From an uncultured Lachnospiraceae bacterium (GTDB lineage Bacteria; Bacillota; Clostridia; Lachnospirales; Lachnospiraceae), in the NCBI GenBank assembly GCA_949893755.1, contig CATLCV010000014.1:1-45680 (forward strand): a stretch of DNA of 45,680 bases, in the 5' to 3' direction. Positions within the stretch are counted from its first letter, which is position 1; each line of letters opens with the position of its first letter. Positions 7,700 to 16,725 of this stretch are shown in pieces. The notes under the pieces are model-generated. The model was given only the letters and a program-made list of their open reading frames with translations. It ran no database searches and had not been told where the DNA came from. Both the position numbers and the translations under genes were made by a program.

Positions 7700-7714
7700 A
7701 CTTGTTGTACAAGT
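7700..7714. promoter_or_regulatory. Candidate GntR operator upstream of nucleoside operon
   Basis: ACTTGT-TGT-ACAAGT is a perfect 6-bp dyad. A further ACTTGT half-site lies at 7678-7683, and a related TACAAGT lies before the regulator gene near 12290. TTGACA at 7639-7644 could be the -35 of the promoter, with a weak TTTACA -10. The site lies between that promoter and the lipoprotein ribosome binding site, a good place for repression by the GntR protein of this operon. Confidence 0.45.
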
Positions 7715-7752
7715 TAAAATAAATGTACAATATTAAAAGGAGGAGAACAGAC

Positions 7753-8787
7753 ATGAAGAAACGAAGGAAACAACTGGCAGCATTTTTTACGGCGGCCGGG
7801 ATGGTATTCACACTCGCCGGATGCACCTCTTCGGGCGGTGAGGGAACCGCGGCAGAAGAAAGCAGCGCCCACATCGGCATCGTATTTACACAGGCCGGGC
7901 TGGGCGGAAATTCTTTCAACGACCTGGCACTGGAAGGGGTCAGGCGCGCGGCCGACGAACTCGGCATCACCTATGACCAGGTAGAGCCCAAGTCCGTGGC
8001 CGATGAGGAGATCATCCAGGATGAGATGGCGTCCTCGGAGGAGTATGACCTGATCATCTGCGTGGGCGATGAACAGGTGGATGCGCTGAACAACGTCGCG
8101 TCCGTGTACACGAATCAGCGTTTTGCGCTTCTGGACGCCACGTCCGAGTTGGACAATGTAGCCTCATACTCCTGTAAGGCCCAGGAGGGGAGCTTCATGG
8201 TAGGCGCTCTGGCCGTACTGGCGAAGCAGGAACAGATCGACAGCAAACTGTCAGACGGTGATACCGTCGGGTTTATCGGCGGAGTGGACAATCCGCTTAT
8301 CAATGAGTTTGCAGCCGGCTACCAGGCTGGCGCCGCTTATGTGGACCCGGATATCACGGTTCTCAGGGACTATGTGGGCGGATTCAACGACCCCACCACT
8401 GCCAGGACCATCGCCAATACCTTCCGCGAAAAAGGCGCGGACGTGATCTTTCACGCTTCCGGCGCTTCGGGTATGGGGCTGTTCCAGGCTGCGGAGGAAA
8501 AAGGCTTTGTCAGCATCGGCGTAAACCTGAACCAGAATTCCATTGCCCCGGATTACATCATGGCAAGCATGCTGAAAAAGCTGGACACCTGCGCCTATCA
8601 CGCCATTGCCAGCATCGTGGACGGCACCTACACCGGAGAAAACCAGATTCTGGGATTGAGCGACGGCGGAGTCGACTTTACGGTAGAGGGCAGCAATATC
8701 AAAATCCCTGACCGTGTTCTTCAAAAACTGGATGAAATCCGGGAAGATATCATATCCGGTGAGATTGAAGTTCCGAATGAGCTGTAA
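7753..8787 (+). CDS. BMP-family nucleoside-binding lipoprotein
   Basis: 344 residues from ATG 7753 behind AGGAGGAG. A lipoprotein signal peptide ends in the lipobox LAGC with Cys24. The mature part follows the basic-membrane-protein fold: IGIVFTQAGLGGNSFNDLAL near the start and GFIGGVDNPLI with FAAGYQAGA in the middle. BMP proteins such as PnrA, BmpA and BmpD bind purine or pyrimidine nucleosides outside the membrane and deliver them to an ABC importer. Downstream ATPase, permease and phosphorylase genes support a nucleoside ligand. It is the first gene of the operon. Confidence 0.93.
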   Translation: MKKRRKQLAAFFTAAGMVFTLAGCTSSGGEGTAAEESSAHIGIVFTQAGLGGNSFNDLALEGVRRAADELGITYDQVEPKSVADEEIIQDEMASSEEYDLIICVGDEQVDALNNVASVYTNQRFALLDATSELDNVASYSCKAQEGSFMVGALAVLAKQEQIDSKLSDGDTVGFIGGVDNPLINEFAAGYQAGAAYVDPDITVLRDYVGGFNDPTTARTIANTFREKGADVIFHASGASGMGLFQAAEEKGFVSIGVNLNQNSIAPDYIMASMLKKLDTCAYHAIASIVDGTYTGENQILGLSDGGVDFTVEGSNIKIPDRVLQKLDEIREDIISGEIEVPNEL

Positions 8788-8824
8788 ACCACGGCCTCAA
8801 ATCATATGATGAAAGGAGAAAACT

Positions 8825-10330
8825 ATGGACGCTATTAAAATGCAGGGGATTGTAAAATGCTTTGGTCCTGTGCGCGCAAATGATGGGATCGACTTTACCG
8901 TGCAGCAGCAGGATATCCACTGCCTGCTGGGAGAGAACGGAACCGGTAAAAGTACATTGATGAACATTCTTTTTGGATTGTACCACCCGGACGAGGGGGA
9001 AATCTACATCCATGAGAAGAAAGCCGCCATTTCCAATCCCAACGACGCTTATGCACTGGGCATTGGAATGGTACATCAGCACTTCATGCTTGTAAACCAG
9101 CTTACAGTGCTGGAAAATATCATCATCGGAAAGGAACAGGGCGGACTGTTTCTGGATCAGAAAAAAAGCGAGGAAAAGGTCTCGGAACTGATCGAGCGTT
9201 TTGGATTCCGCATCGACCTCCACGAAAAGGTGGCGAATCTCTCCGTGGGCATGCGCCAAAGGGTGGAAATCCTCAAAACACTGTACCGCGGGGCTGACAT
9301 CATCATCCTCGACGAGCCTACCGCCGTGCTGACCCCGCAGGAGGTCGAGGAACTGTTCAAGATCCTGCGGCAGTTGAAAAAAGACGGCAAAACCATTGTT
9401 TTTATCACACACAAGCTGAATGAAACCATGGCCTTATCCGACCGCATCACTGTAATCCGTAAAGGAAAAGTAGCTTTCTGCTGCAACACCTCCGATACCA
9501 ATGAGAAAGAGCTTGCCACCCAGATGGTAGGCCGCTCGGTGGAGACGGTGGTCGCAAAAAAGGGCTCCTCTGTCGGCGAAACCGTTCTGGAACTGAAACA
9601 TGTACGTCTCCAGGAAAAAGCAGAAGGCACCGTAAGCTTAAGCGTCCATGCCGGGGAAATCTTAGGCATCGCCGGAGTGGACGGCAACGGGCAGCAGGAA
9701 TTGGAAGCTATGATCGCTGGCAACCAGAAAGTCAGGGAGGGATCCATCCTCATGCACGGGACGCCCATTGAAAAAATGTCTGTAAAGGAGCGCAAAAAAC
9801 TGGGGCTTGGATACATTCCTTCCGACCGCCACCGCAATGCCATGGTCCCCACATTTTCCATCGCGGAAAATTTTCTCCTGGGCTATCAGGATAACCCGGA
9901 ATACTGCAGGAACGGTTTCATTCGGTTTGAGTCCCTCAACCAGGACGCGCAGAAGCAGGTAGAATTATTCGAAACCAAACTCGCCGGACTGGATCAGCAG
10001 ATCGGGCAGCTGTCCGGCGGCAATCAGCAGAAAGTCATTTTCGGGAGGGAGACCAGCCACGATCCCGGGTTCATGCTGGTAGCACAGCCTGTCCGCGGGC
10101 TGGATATCGGCGCCATCGAAAAAGTACATAAGACACTGTTAGAACTGAAAGCACAGGGCAAGGCCATCCTGCTGATCTCCGCGGAGCTGTCCGAGGTCAT
10201 GAACTTAAGCGACCGGATTGCCGTGCTGTATGAAGGAGAGGTCAGCGCCCAGTTTGAAAACGGTACGTATTCCAAGGAAGAGATCGGACTGTTCATGACC
10301 GGAAAAAGAGCAGGAGGTACGGAAAGATGA
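8825..10330 (+). CDS. Nucleoside ABC importer ATPase (double domain)
   Basis: 501 residues with two ABC domains, as in YufO/NupA and RbsA-type ATPases. Domain 1 has Walker A GENGTGKST, signature LSVGMRQR and Walker B IIILDEPTAVLTP. Domain 2 has a degenerate P-loop (GVDGNGQQE), signature LSGGNQQK and a Walker B in which the usual acidic pair is replaced (LVAQPVRGLD). This asymmetry is normal for the family. AAAGGAG precedes ATG 8825. The stop overlaps the start of the first permease, indicating coupled translation. Confidence 0.93.
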   Translation: MDAIKMQGIVKCFGPVRANDGIDFTVQQQDIHCLLGENGTGKSTLMNILFGLYHPDEGEIYIHEKKAAISNPNDAYALGIGMVHQHFMLVNQLTVLENIIIGKEQGGLFLDQKKSEEKVSELIERFGFRIDLHEKVANLSVGMRQRVEILKTLYRGADIIILDEPTAVLTPQEVEELFKILRQLKKDGKTIVFITHKLNETMALSDRITVIRKGKVAFCCNTSDTNEKELATQMVGRSVETVVAKKGSSVGETVLELKHVRLQEKAEGTVSLSVHAGEILGIAGVDGNGQQELEAMIAGNQKVREGSILMHGTPIEKMSVKERKKLGLGYIPSDRHRNAMVPTFSIAENFLLGYQDNPEYCRNGFIRFESLNQDAQKQVELFETKLAGLDQQIGQLSGGNQQKVIFGRETSHDPGFMLVAQPVRGLDIGAIEKVHKTLLELKAQGKAILLISAELSEVMNLSDRIAVLYEGEVSAQFENGTYSKEEIGLFMTGKRAGGTER

Positions 10331-11358
10331 AAAAAGCAAAAAATATCAGTGAATTAGGTAAGTCTCTGGCAGCGATCGGAATCGCGCTCCTGATTGGCGC
10401 GCTGTTTATCCTGCTGTCAGGAGAATCCCCCATAGAAGCATACGGTGCCCTGCTCAAAGGAGCACTTGGCAGCCCCAAGTCCATCGCAAACACCATAAGC
10501 AAGAGTATCCCTCTGGCCTTCACCGGACTGGCAGTGGCATTGGGCTCCCGCTGCGGGATGCTGAATATCGGCGCGGAAGGCCAGCTCCATGCCGGGGCCA
10601 TGGCTGCGGTCCTCACATCCCTGAGCCTTTCCTTCCTGCCCAGCCCCGTCCTGATGACGGTCAGCGTTCTGCTGGGTGTTCTGGCAGGCATGATCGTCGG
10701 CTGCATTCCGGGAATCTTCAAGGCAAAACTGAATACAAGCGAAGTGATCGTAGCGATCATGCTGAATTACATCTGTACCCTGTTTACCTCCTGGCTGGTG
10801 AACGGCCCCGTAAAAGCGCAGGGCTCCACCGCACAGACCCATGTCATACCGGAAGGAGTATGGTTCGGGCGTCTCGTCCCGCAGACCCAGCTCACCAACT
10901 CTCTGTTCCTGCTCATCATCATAGCGGCGGCTCTCTATATCTTCCTCTGGAAGACCTCCCTGGGCTTCCAGCTCAGGGCCGTAGGGGCCAACCCTTCTGC
11001 GGCAGGGACGGCTGGCATCAGGGTTCCGCTGTTTATGATCCTGTCCATGGTATTGAGCGGCGGCCTGGCGGCTCTGGGAGGCGTTACAGAGGTATTCGGC
11101 AAATACCACCGCTTCATTGAAGGCTTCTCCCCGTCCTTCGGTTTTACAGGAATCGCGGTCGCGATCCTTGGCAGGAACCATCCGGCAGGAGTTCTGCTTA
11201 CCGCGCTGCTGTTCGGAATCATGGATATGGGCGCGCTGCGCATGAGCCGTGTCACAAATGTATCTACCAACATGGTCACTGTGGTCCAGAGCCTGGTCAT
11301 CCTTCTTGTGGCGGCTCCGGAGCTGATCAAATGGCATAATAACAGAAAGAGAGGGTAA
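10327..11358 (+). CDS. Nucleoside ABC importer permease 1
   Basis: 343 residues, strongly hydrophobic, with about eight to nine membrane helices. NIGAEGQLHAGA and the later EGFSPSFGFTGIAVAILG are hallmarks of the BPD_transp_2 permeases of BMP-linked nucleoside importers (YufP/NupB type). The start ATG overlaps the ATPase stop and the next gene starts four bases after its stop. It should pair with permease 2 as a heterodimer. Confidence 0.92.
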   Translation: MKKAKNISELGKSLAAIGIALLIGALFILLSGESPIEAYGALLKGALGSPKSIANTISKSIPLAFTGLAVALGSRCGMLNIGAEGQLHAGAMAAVLTSLSLSFLPSPVLMTVSVLLGVLAGMIVGCIPGIFKAKLNTSEVIVAIMLNYICTLFTSWLVNGPVKAQGSTAQTHVIPEGVWFGRLVPQTQLTNSLFLLIIIAAALYIFLWKTSLGFQLRAVGANPSAAGTAGIRVPLFMILSMVLSGGLAALGGVTEVFGKYHRFIEGFSPSFGFTGIAVAILGRNHPAGVLLTALLFGIMDMGALRMSRVTNVSTNMVTVVQSLVILLVAAPELIKWHNNRKRG

Positions 11359-11362
11359 TCTT

Positions 11363-12268
11363 ATGGCTGGTATCAATAACTTTTTGGCACTGATGCTCCA
11401 ACTGTCCGTTCCGCTGGTCTTAGGCGCACTCTGCGGAACCATCGCGGAACGCGGCGGAATCATTCTTCTGGGCGTGGAGGGCATGATGCTCATAGGCGCA
11501 TTTGCCGGAGTAGCGGGCTCCTTCCTGACCGGATCCGCATTTGCCGGGGTGATCATATCCGTCCTCGCCGGCGCCCTGTTCGGATGGCTCTATGCCCTGT
11601 TCTGCCTCAAATGGAAAGCCCACCAGTCCGTTGTAGGCGTGGGAGTGAACCTGTTCGCCAGCGGGATCACGGCGGTGCTGCTCAAAGTCATCTGGCACAC
11701 CGAGGGAATGTCGGATCCGGTTCAGGCGGTTTCCGGCATCACGGTTCCGTTCCTCTGCGACATCCCCATACTGGGCGCCCTGTTCAAAGAACAGTCCCCG
11801 TACCTGTACGCCATGCTGGTGATCGTGGCCGTCGTGTGGGTGATCTTTTATAAGACAAAATACGGTCTTCGCTACCGTGCCATCGGCGACCAGCCCCACG
11901 CGGTCCAGACGGCAGGCGTACCGGTCAACCGCTACCGCTATATCGCCATGATGGCGGCAGGAGCCATCGCCGGGCTGGCAGGTTCCTATCTGTCCCTGTC
12001 ACAGAATAACCTCTTTGTCACCGATATGACTGCCGGCCGCGGCTTCATGGGACTTGCGGCAAACATCTTCGGCGGATGGCAGCCCCTGGGCTCCCTGGGG
12101 GCCGGCATGGTATTCGCGGTTGCCCAGGCGGCCAGGTTCTACCTGACTGATCTGGCGATCCCCTCCCAGATCGTGCAGATGCTGCCCTATATCATTACGC
12201 TTTTGATCCTGTTGTTTGTTGGGAAAAAAGTAAAAGGACCGGAAGCTCTTGGCAAATTGGTCGATTAG
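11363..12268 (+). CDS. Nucleoside ABC importer permease 2
   Basis: 301 residues with about eight membrane helices. GIILLGVEGMMLIGAFAG near the N-terminus and GRGFMGLAANIFGGWQP later on match the second permease of BMP-type nucleoside importers (YufQ/NupC). It is the last transport gene; only 47 bases separate it from the regulator. Coding strand, spacing and family all place it in the same operon. Confidence 0.92.
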   Translation: MAGINNFLALMLQLSVPLVLGALCGTIAERGGIILLGVEGMMLIGAFAGVAGSFLTGSAFAGVIISVLAGALFGWLYALFCLKWKAHQSVVGVGVNLFASGITAVLLKVIWHTEGMSDPVQAVSGITVPFLCDIPILGALFKEQSPYLYAMLVIVAVVWVIFYKTKYGLRYRAIGDQPHAVQTAGVPVNRYRYIAMMAAGAIAGLAGSYLSLSQNNLFVTDMTAGRGFMGLAANIFGGWQPLGSLGAGMVFAVAQAARFYLTDLAIPSQIVQMLPYIITLLILLFVGKKVKGPEALGKLVD

Positions 12269-12315
12269 GTTTATACTAAAAGTAATACAAGTTATGGAAG
12301 GAGTATAGACCTGTT

Positions 12316-13056
12316 ATGAAAAATGTAATTCAAGAAAAAAATGTAAAGATACCTCTGTATGTAACCGTATATGAAACCATCTGCCAATGGCTCAAAGATG
12401 GAAAATACAAGCCCGGTGACAAGCTGCCCGGCGAAAATGTCCTGGCAGAACAGTTTCAGGTAAGCAGGGGAACCTTACGTCAGGCTATGCTCCTTCTCCA
12501 GGAAGACGGGCTGATCGGCAACCACCAGGGAAAGGGTAACATCGTCCTGTCCAATCAGGATTTGCAGAGAAACGGGCTGGAAAAGGTCGGAAACCCTATC
12601 GTTGACTTCTGCGTCGAACCCATAGACAGGGTCGTGACCACGATCGGGTTCCAGCCGCCGACCCAAAAGCACCAGGAGGTCTTAAAGCTTCGGCCCTCCA
12701 GTATCGTTGCCGTCATAGACATCACCTATTTCCACCAGGATTCCCCTGTCGGGTTTGCCATGGTGTACATGCCCCACGAGTTTCTGGACAAGGGCAATGT
12801 GGATCTCGAGGATATGGACAGCGTATACGCATTTTACATGAAGCTTCTGTCCTCCGGCAGCCTTTACAGCGATACCCGGCTGCGCATCGTCCATGCAAGG
12901 GAACGGCTGGCGGAGATTCTGGCCATCCCGGAGGGCGACCCGCTCCTGATCCTGGAGGAAGAATTATATACCGAATATGACACTCCCGTCTTGTCCCACA
13001 AGATGTATATGGGTGCGGATCTCTATGAGATCAGTCTGAAAAGAAAGAGTAAATAA
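12316..13056 (+). CDS. GntR/HutC-family transcriptional regulator
   Basis: 246 residues. An N-terminal winged helix (about 12-80: VYETICQWLKDGKYKPGDKL, then LAEQFQVSRGTLRQAMLLLQ) is followed by a UTRA effector-binding domain (about 100-240) that ends in a typical EELYTEYDTPVL segment. GAAGGAG lies 15 bases upstream. HutC-type regulators bind small metabolites. Embedded between nucleoside transport and salvage genes, it most likely represses this operon in the absence of a nucleoside or sugar phosphate. The ACTTGT dyad at 7700 is the candidate operator. Confidence 0.9.
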   Translation: MKNVIQEKNVKIPLYVTVYETICQWLKDGKYKPGDKLPGENVLAEQFQVSRGTLRQAMLLLQEDGLIGNHQGKGNIVLSNQDLQRNGLEKVGNPIVDFCVEPIDRVVTTIGFQPPTQKHQEVLKLRPSSIVAVIDITYFHQDSPVGFAMVYMPHEFLDKGNVDLEDMDSVYAFYMKLLSSGSLYSDTRLRIVHARERLAEILAIPEGDPLLILEEELYTEYDTPVLSHKMYMGADLYEISLKRKSK

Positions 13057-13062
13057 GAATAA

Positions 13063-13108
13063 CTGCTCAGCACAGGATCGCGTTCCTATCTGCAAGAATG
13101 CTGAGCAG
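13063..13108. repeat. CTCAGCACAGG hairpin repeat, copy 2
   Basis: CTGCTCAGCA (13063-13072) and TGCTGAGCAG (13099-13108) are perfect 10-bp inverted arms. The CTCAGCACAGGATCGCG segment inside matches copies near 4144 and 13851. It lies just before the deoD ribosome binding site and could modulate translation or transcript stability. Confidence 0.65.
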
Positions 13109-13131
13109 ATACAAATATGAGGAGAACAACT

Positions 13132-13848
13132 ATGAAAACATTTCACAACGAAGCCGGTTCCGGCCAGATCGCCAGGACCGTCCTGATGCCCGGCGACCCG
13201 CTCCGCGCAAAATATATTGCGGAACATTATCTGGAGGATGCCGTCTGTTACAATCAGGTGCGGGGCATGTACGGCTATACCGGTTATTATCAAGGCTGCA
13301 GGGTGTCCGTACAGGGCAGCGGCATGGGCATTCCTTCCATGGGAATCTATGCCTACGAGCTTTACCATCATTATAATGTGGACAATATTATCCGTATCGG
13401 CACCGCAGGCGCAATCCACAAAGACGTACAGGTCGGCGACCTGGTGTTTGCCATGGGATGCTGCACCAATTCCAATTTTGCCGCGCAGTACCACCTTCCG
13501 GGCAGCTTCGCGCCCATCGCGGATTACGCGCTTCTGGAAAAAGCGGCAGGCCTGGCCAGAGAAAAGGGCATCCGCTTCCATGTGGGCAATGTCTACAGCT
13601 CGGACGTATTCTACGAAGACCAGGCCGGCGAAAAGGGAGTCTGGGCAAAGATGGGCGTCCTGATCCAGGAAATGGAAACCCTGTCCCTCTACTGCACCGC
13701 GGCAAGAGCCGGGAAGCACGCCCTTGGCATCCTCACGGCAGGCAGCAGCCTCCACGACAGCAGGGCGCTGACCAATGAAGAGAGAGAGCAGAATCTGGAT
13801 ACCATGATACGCTGCGCCCTGGAGCTGGCAAAGCAGCAGGAAACATAA
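13132..13848 (+). CDS. deoD: DeoD-type purine nucleoside phosphorylase
   Basis: 238 residues from ATG 13132 behind GAGGAG; an upstream in-frame ATG at 13117 lacks a ribosome site. The protein splits purine nucleosides to base and ribose 1-phosphate in the cytoplasm. LMPGDPLRAKYIAE, GSGMGIPSMGIYA, IRIGTAGAI and QEMET match hexameric PNP. One key position differs. The segment that reads TVSDH in Escherichia coli PNP (catalytic Asp204) reads TAGSS here, with Ser205, while the partner Arg is kept (Arg218). Activity or specificity could therefore be altered. It follows nucleoside uptake genes and precedes deoB. Confidence 0.88.
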   Translation: MKTFHNEAGSGQIARTVLMPGDPLRAKYIAEHYLEDAVCYNQVRGMYGYTGYYQGCRVSVQGSGMGIPSMGIYAYELYHHYNVDNIIRIGTAGAIHKDVQVGDLVFAMGCCTNSNFAAQYHLPGSFAPIADYALLEKAAGLAREKGIRFHVGNVYSSDVFYEDQAGEKGVWAKMGVLIQEMETLSLYCTAARAGKHALGILTAGSSLHDSRALTNEEREQNLDTMIRCALELAKQQET

Positions 13849-13850
13849 TA

Positions 13851-13884
13851 GGATAGCGCAGTGAATGCGCTGTCCTGTGCTGAG
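13851..13884. repeat. CTCAGCACAGG repeat, copy 3 (inverted)
   Basis: GGATAGCGCAGTGAATGCGC with following TGTCCTGTGCTGAG is the reverse complement of the 4144 copy with few changes. GCGCA-GTGAA-TGCGC forms an internal hairpin. It fills the short gap between deoD and deoB. Confidence 0.6.
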
Positions 13885-13911
13885 TCGTTATACAGAAAGG
13901 AACTGATACAC

Positions 13912-14810
13912 ATGAAACAATATCATAGGATTTTTGTCATCGTCGTAGATTCCCTGGGTGTCGGGAGCTGGAAGCGAAAACAGGAAGGACCGTCATTGGA
14001 AACAAAAGTGCGAGCGGAACGGAAATTCTGGAAGAACTGGCGGAAGAAGAGATTGCTACGGGTCATATGATCGTCTATACGTCGGCAGATTCCGTACTGC
14101 AGATCTGCGGCAATGAAGAAACCTTCGGACTGGAGGAACTCTATCGGTGCTGTGAGATCGCGAGGGAGCTTACCATGAAGGAAGAATGGCGGGTAGGCCG
14201 TGTGATCGCGCGCCCCTATATCGGAAAAAGAAAAGGGGAATTCAAACGCACCAGCAACCGCCATGACTACGCCTTGAAGCCCTTCGGAAAAACAGCCCTG
14301 GATTCCTTGAAAGCAGGCGGCCTGGATGTGATATCTGTTGGGAAGATCAAGGACATCTTCGACGGGGAAGGAATCACGGAGGCGTATAAATCCAAAAGCT
14401 CCGTGCACGGAATGGAACAGACCATCGAAATTGCACGGAAGGATTTCCATGGGCTGTGCTTTGTCAACCTGGTAGATTTTGACGCCCTCTGGGGGCACCG
14501 AAGGGATCCGGAAGGGTACGCGCAGGAAATCGAAAAGTTTGACGTAAATCTGGGAAAACTGCTGGAGACCCTGAGAGATGACGACCTTCTGATCATTACG
14601 GCAGATCACGGCAACGACCCCACCTACACCGGAACCGACCATACCAGGGAAAAGATCCCGTTCCTGGCCTTTTCTCCGTCCATGCAGGGCGGCGGACAGA
14701 TACGGGAGAAGGACACCTTTGCCGTCATCGGCGCCACAGCCGCGGAAAATTTTGGTGCCGCCATGCCGGAAGGGTCGATCGGGGAATCCCTGCTTGACCA
14801 ACTTATATAG
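13912..14810 (+). pseudogene. deoB: Phosphopentomutase with internal deletion
   Basis: Phosphopentomutase interconverts ribose 1- and 5-phosphate after nucleoside phosphorolysis. The first residues, [18 protein letters not shown], are intact and include the metal-binding Asp. At about 13963-13970 the frame jumps directly to [20 protein letters not shown] in another frame, which then continues intact through [23 protein letters not shown] and [10 protein letters not shown] to the C-terminus. About 100 residues of the normal 390 are missing, including the segment with the phosphorylated Thr (GKDTMTGHWE in relatives). ATG 14067 could start the 247-residue C-terminal part, but that would lack the N-terminal metal ligand. 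The gene is therefore inactive. Confidence 0.85.
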
Positions 14811-14858
14811 ACGGAGCCGTGGAAGGAGAGGGGAAACCAACAATAGAATCTGTATCCG

Positions 14859-14887
14859 TTGTCTTTTCATAAAAATAATGCTAAAAT
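14859..14887 (+). promoter_or_regulatory. Promoter of AAA/PD-(D/E)XK gene
   Basis: TTGTCT, 17 bases and TAAAAT, 62 bases before the start codon at 14949. Confidence 0.6.
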
Positions 14888-14948
14888 CATCTTATACAAT
14901 GTATAGTCTCTGGCGTTCGAAACAAAAAAGGGAAAGGATTGTGAAGCT

Positions 14949-16529
14949 ATGGGCACTTACGTTAATCCGGGAAATGCGGCGTTCCGGGAAGCGCTGAATT
15001 CCAGGATCTATATCGACAAAACGAAGCTGATCTTATATACGAACAGCATTTTAAATACCACCCAAAAAAATATATGTGTCAGCCGTCCCCGCCGTTTCGG
15101 AAAGTCCATGGCAGCGGATATGCTGGTGGCTTATTACAGTAAGGGCTGTGATTCTGCCGGATTATTTGCCGGGCAAAAAGCAGAAGAGGGCACTTCCTTC
15201 CGATCCCATCTGAACCGGCACAACGTACTCCGTCTGGATATTCAGCAGTTTTTAGAATCCAGACGCGACTTGGACACGTTTATCTCCCAGATCGAAAGCG
15301 CGGTTGTGGAAGAATTAATGGAAGAATTTCCGGCCTGTACAGGATTCCAGGCGGATTCCAGGCTTAAGACAGCATTGAATAAGATTTATAACCAAACAGG
15401 CAGCGGCTTCATTTTTATTATTGATGAGTGGGACTGCGTGCTCCGGCTGGTGAAGGAGTGTAAGGAGATCCAAAAGGACTATCTGGATTTTTTGAGGGGG
15501 CTTTTTAAGGGACAGACCTATGTAGATCTGGCATATATGACCGGGATCCTTCCGATCAAAAAATATGGAGATCATTCTGCGATCAATATTTTTGATGAAT
15601 ATTCCATGATTTCCCCGAAGAACCTGGGGGAATATTTCGGTTTTACGGAGGATGAGGTAAGAGAACAGTGCGCGCGGCATGAGGTGGATTATTCCGAGGT
15701 ACAAAAGTGGTATGACGGATATTGTCTCGGGAATCTCCACATCTATAATCCCAAATCCGTGGCTGATGTGCTGACATGGAACGAGTTTCGGAGTTATTGG
15801 ACCGGGACAGAGACTTACGAGGCACTGAAAATTTATATTGATATGAACTTTGACGGGCTGAAAGAAGCAGTTGCCATGATGCTGGGAAACGGGCGCTGCA
15901 GGATCAACACCCGGAAATTTCAGAACGATATGACCACGTTCAAAACGAAGGATGATGTGCTTACCCTTCTGATCCATCTGGGATATTTGACTTATGATAA
16001 GAATACTGACGAAGCATTTATTCCAAATCTGGAGATCAGCCAGGAATTTATGAACGCCGTCGATGAACCGGGCTGGGATGGCCTGATACAGTCGCTTGAC
16101 CAGTCGGAAGAGCTTCTTCAAGCTACGTGGAACTGCGATGAAAATGCAGTTGCAAAGAGGATTGCCGCCATCCACAACGAAACAGCTTCCATGTTGAAAT
16201 ATAATAACGAAAACTCGCTCACATGCGTCATTCTGATGGCTTACTATAGCGCGAAAGCGTACTATATGAATCCGATTATGGAGCTGCCGTCCGGAAAAGG
16301 ATTTGCAGATGTGGTATACCTGCCGAAGCGGGAGAAGAGTGTACCGGCGCTGGTGGTGGAATTGAAATGGGATCGATCTGCGGAAGGCGCGATTGCGCAG
16401 ATTAAGGAAAAAGGGTACGCGGATTGGGTAAAAGGGTACACAGGGGATATCCTTTTGGTTGGTGTGAATTACAGTAAAGAAACGAAGGAGCATCAGTGCA
16501 GGATAGAAGCATTGAAATGTTGTCATTAG
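14949..16529 (+). CDS. AAA-ATPase-like / PD-(D/E)XK nuclease family protein
   Basis: 526 residues. The N-terminal AAA-ATPase-like domain has YIDKTKLI, a P-loop variant SRPRRFGKSMAADML, the Walker B strand FIFIIDEWD and the conserved QKWYDGY. The C-terminal domain (about 430-526) has GFADVVYLP followed by ALVVELKWD, the D...ExK core of PD-(D/E)XK nucleases (DUF1703). This family is common and often multicopy in gut Clostridia and Bacteroidetes. A mobile-element or defence role has been suggested, but its function is not established. AAAGGATTGTGA upstream supplies the ribosome site. The promoter lies in the preceding gap, so it is monocistronic. Confidence 0.88.
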   Translation: MGTYVNPGNAAFREALNSRIYIDKTKLILYTNSILNTTQKNICVSRPRRFGKSMAADMLVAYYSKGCDSAGLFAGQKAEEGTSFRSHLNRHNVLRLDIQQFLESRRDLDTFISQIESAVVEELMEEFPACTGFQADSRLKTALNKIYNQTGSGFIFIIDEWDCVLRLVKECKEIQKDYLDFLRGLFKGQTYVDLAYMTGILPIKKYGDHSAINIFDEYSMISPKNLGEYFGFTEDEVREQCARHEVDYSEVQKWYDGYCLGNLHIYNPKSVADVLTWNEFRSYWTGTETYEALKIYIDMNFDGLKEAVAMMLGNGRCRINTRKFQNDMTTFKTKDDVLTLLIHLGYLTYDKNTDEAFIPNLEISQEFMNAVDEPGWDGLIQSLDQSEELLQATWNCDENAVAKRIAAIHNETASMLKYNNENSLTCVILMAYYSAKAYYMNPIMELPSGKGFADVVYLPKREKSVPALVVELKWDRSAEGAIAQIKEKGYADWVKGYTGDILLVGVNYSKETKEHQCRIEALKCCH

Positions 16530-16605
16530 CGGATTACGCATAAAAGCTGGAATCGCCTGACATTGAAGAGGGGCATAACGAGGTGGGAAAAGCAGATGCA
16601 CCTTG

Positions 16606-16683
16606 GGCGATGTGGACTATGCGGTGGGGGTTGCCGTATCGGAAAACGGAAATATACACGGCCCATGGAAACAATTCGATTGA
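16606..16683 (+). pseudogene. Short fragment resembling a GH43 glycosidase
   Basis: A 25-codon open stretch reads GDVDYAVGVAVSENGNIHGP, then WKQFD and a stop. The pattern YAVGVAxSxxGxxxGPW is typical of a strand in family 43 glycoside hydrolases. Neither side continues the homology and no start is seen. It is gene debris; the assignment rests on one motif. Confidence 0.35.
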
Positions 16684-16725
16684 TTTCGGCCAGGCTTGCA
16701 ACTAATGCAGAAAAGGAGCTTTATT

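Noticed and set aside
7552-7752. Purine riboswitch before the nucleoside operon
   Set aside because: I could not find the conserved purine-aptamer core or a terminator/anti-terminator; a GntR dyad explains the region better.
15315-16601. 428-codon minus-strand frame
   Set aside because: It is antisense to the AAA/PD-(D/E)XK gene, whose motifs are clear; no start signals or family features.
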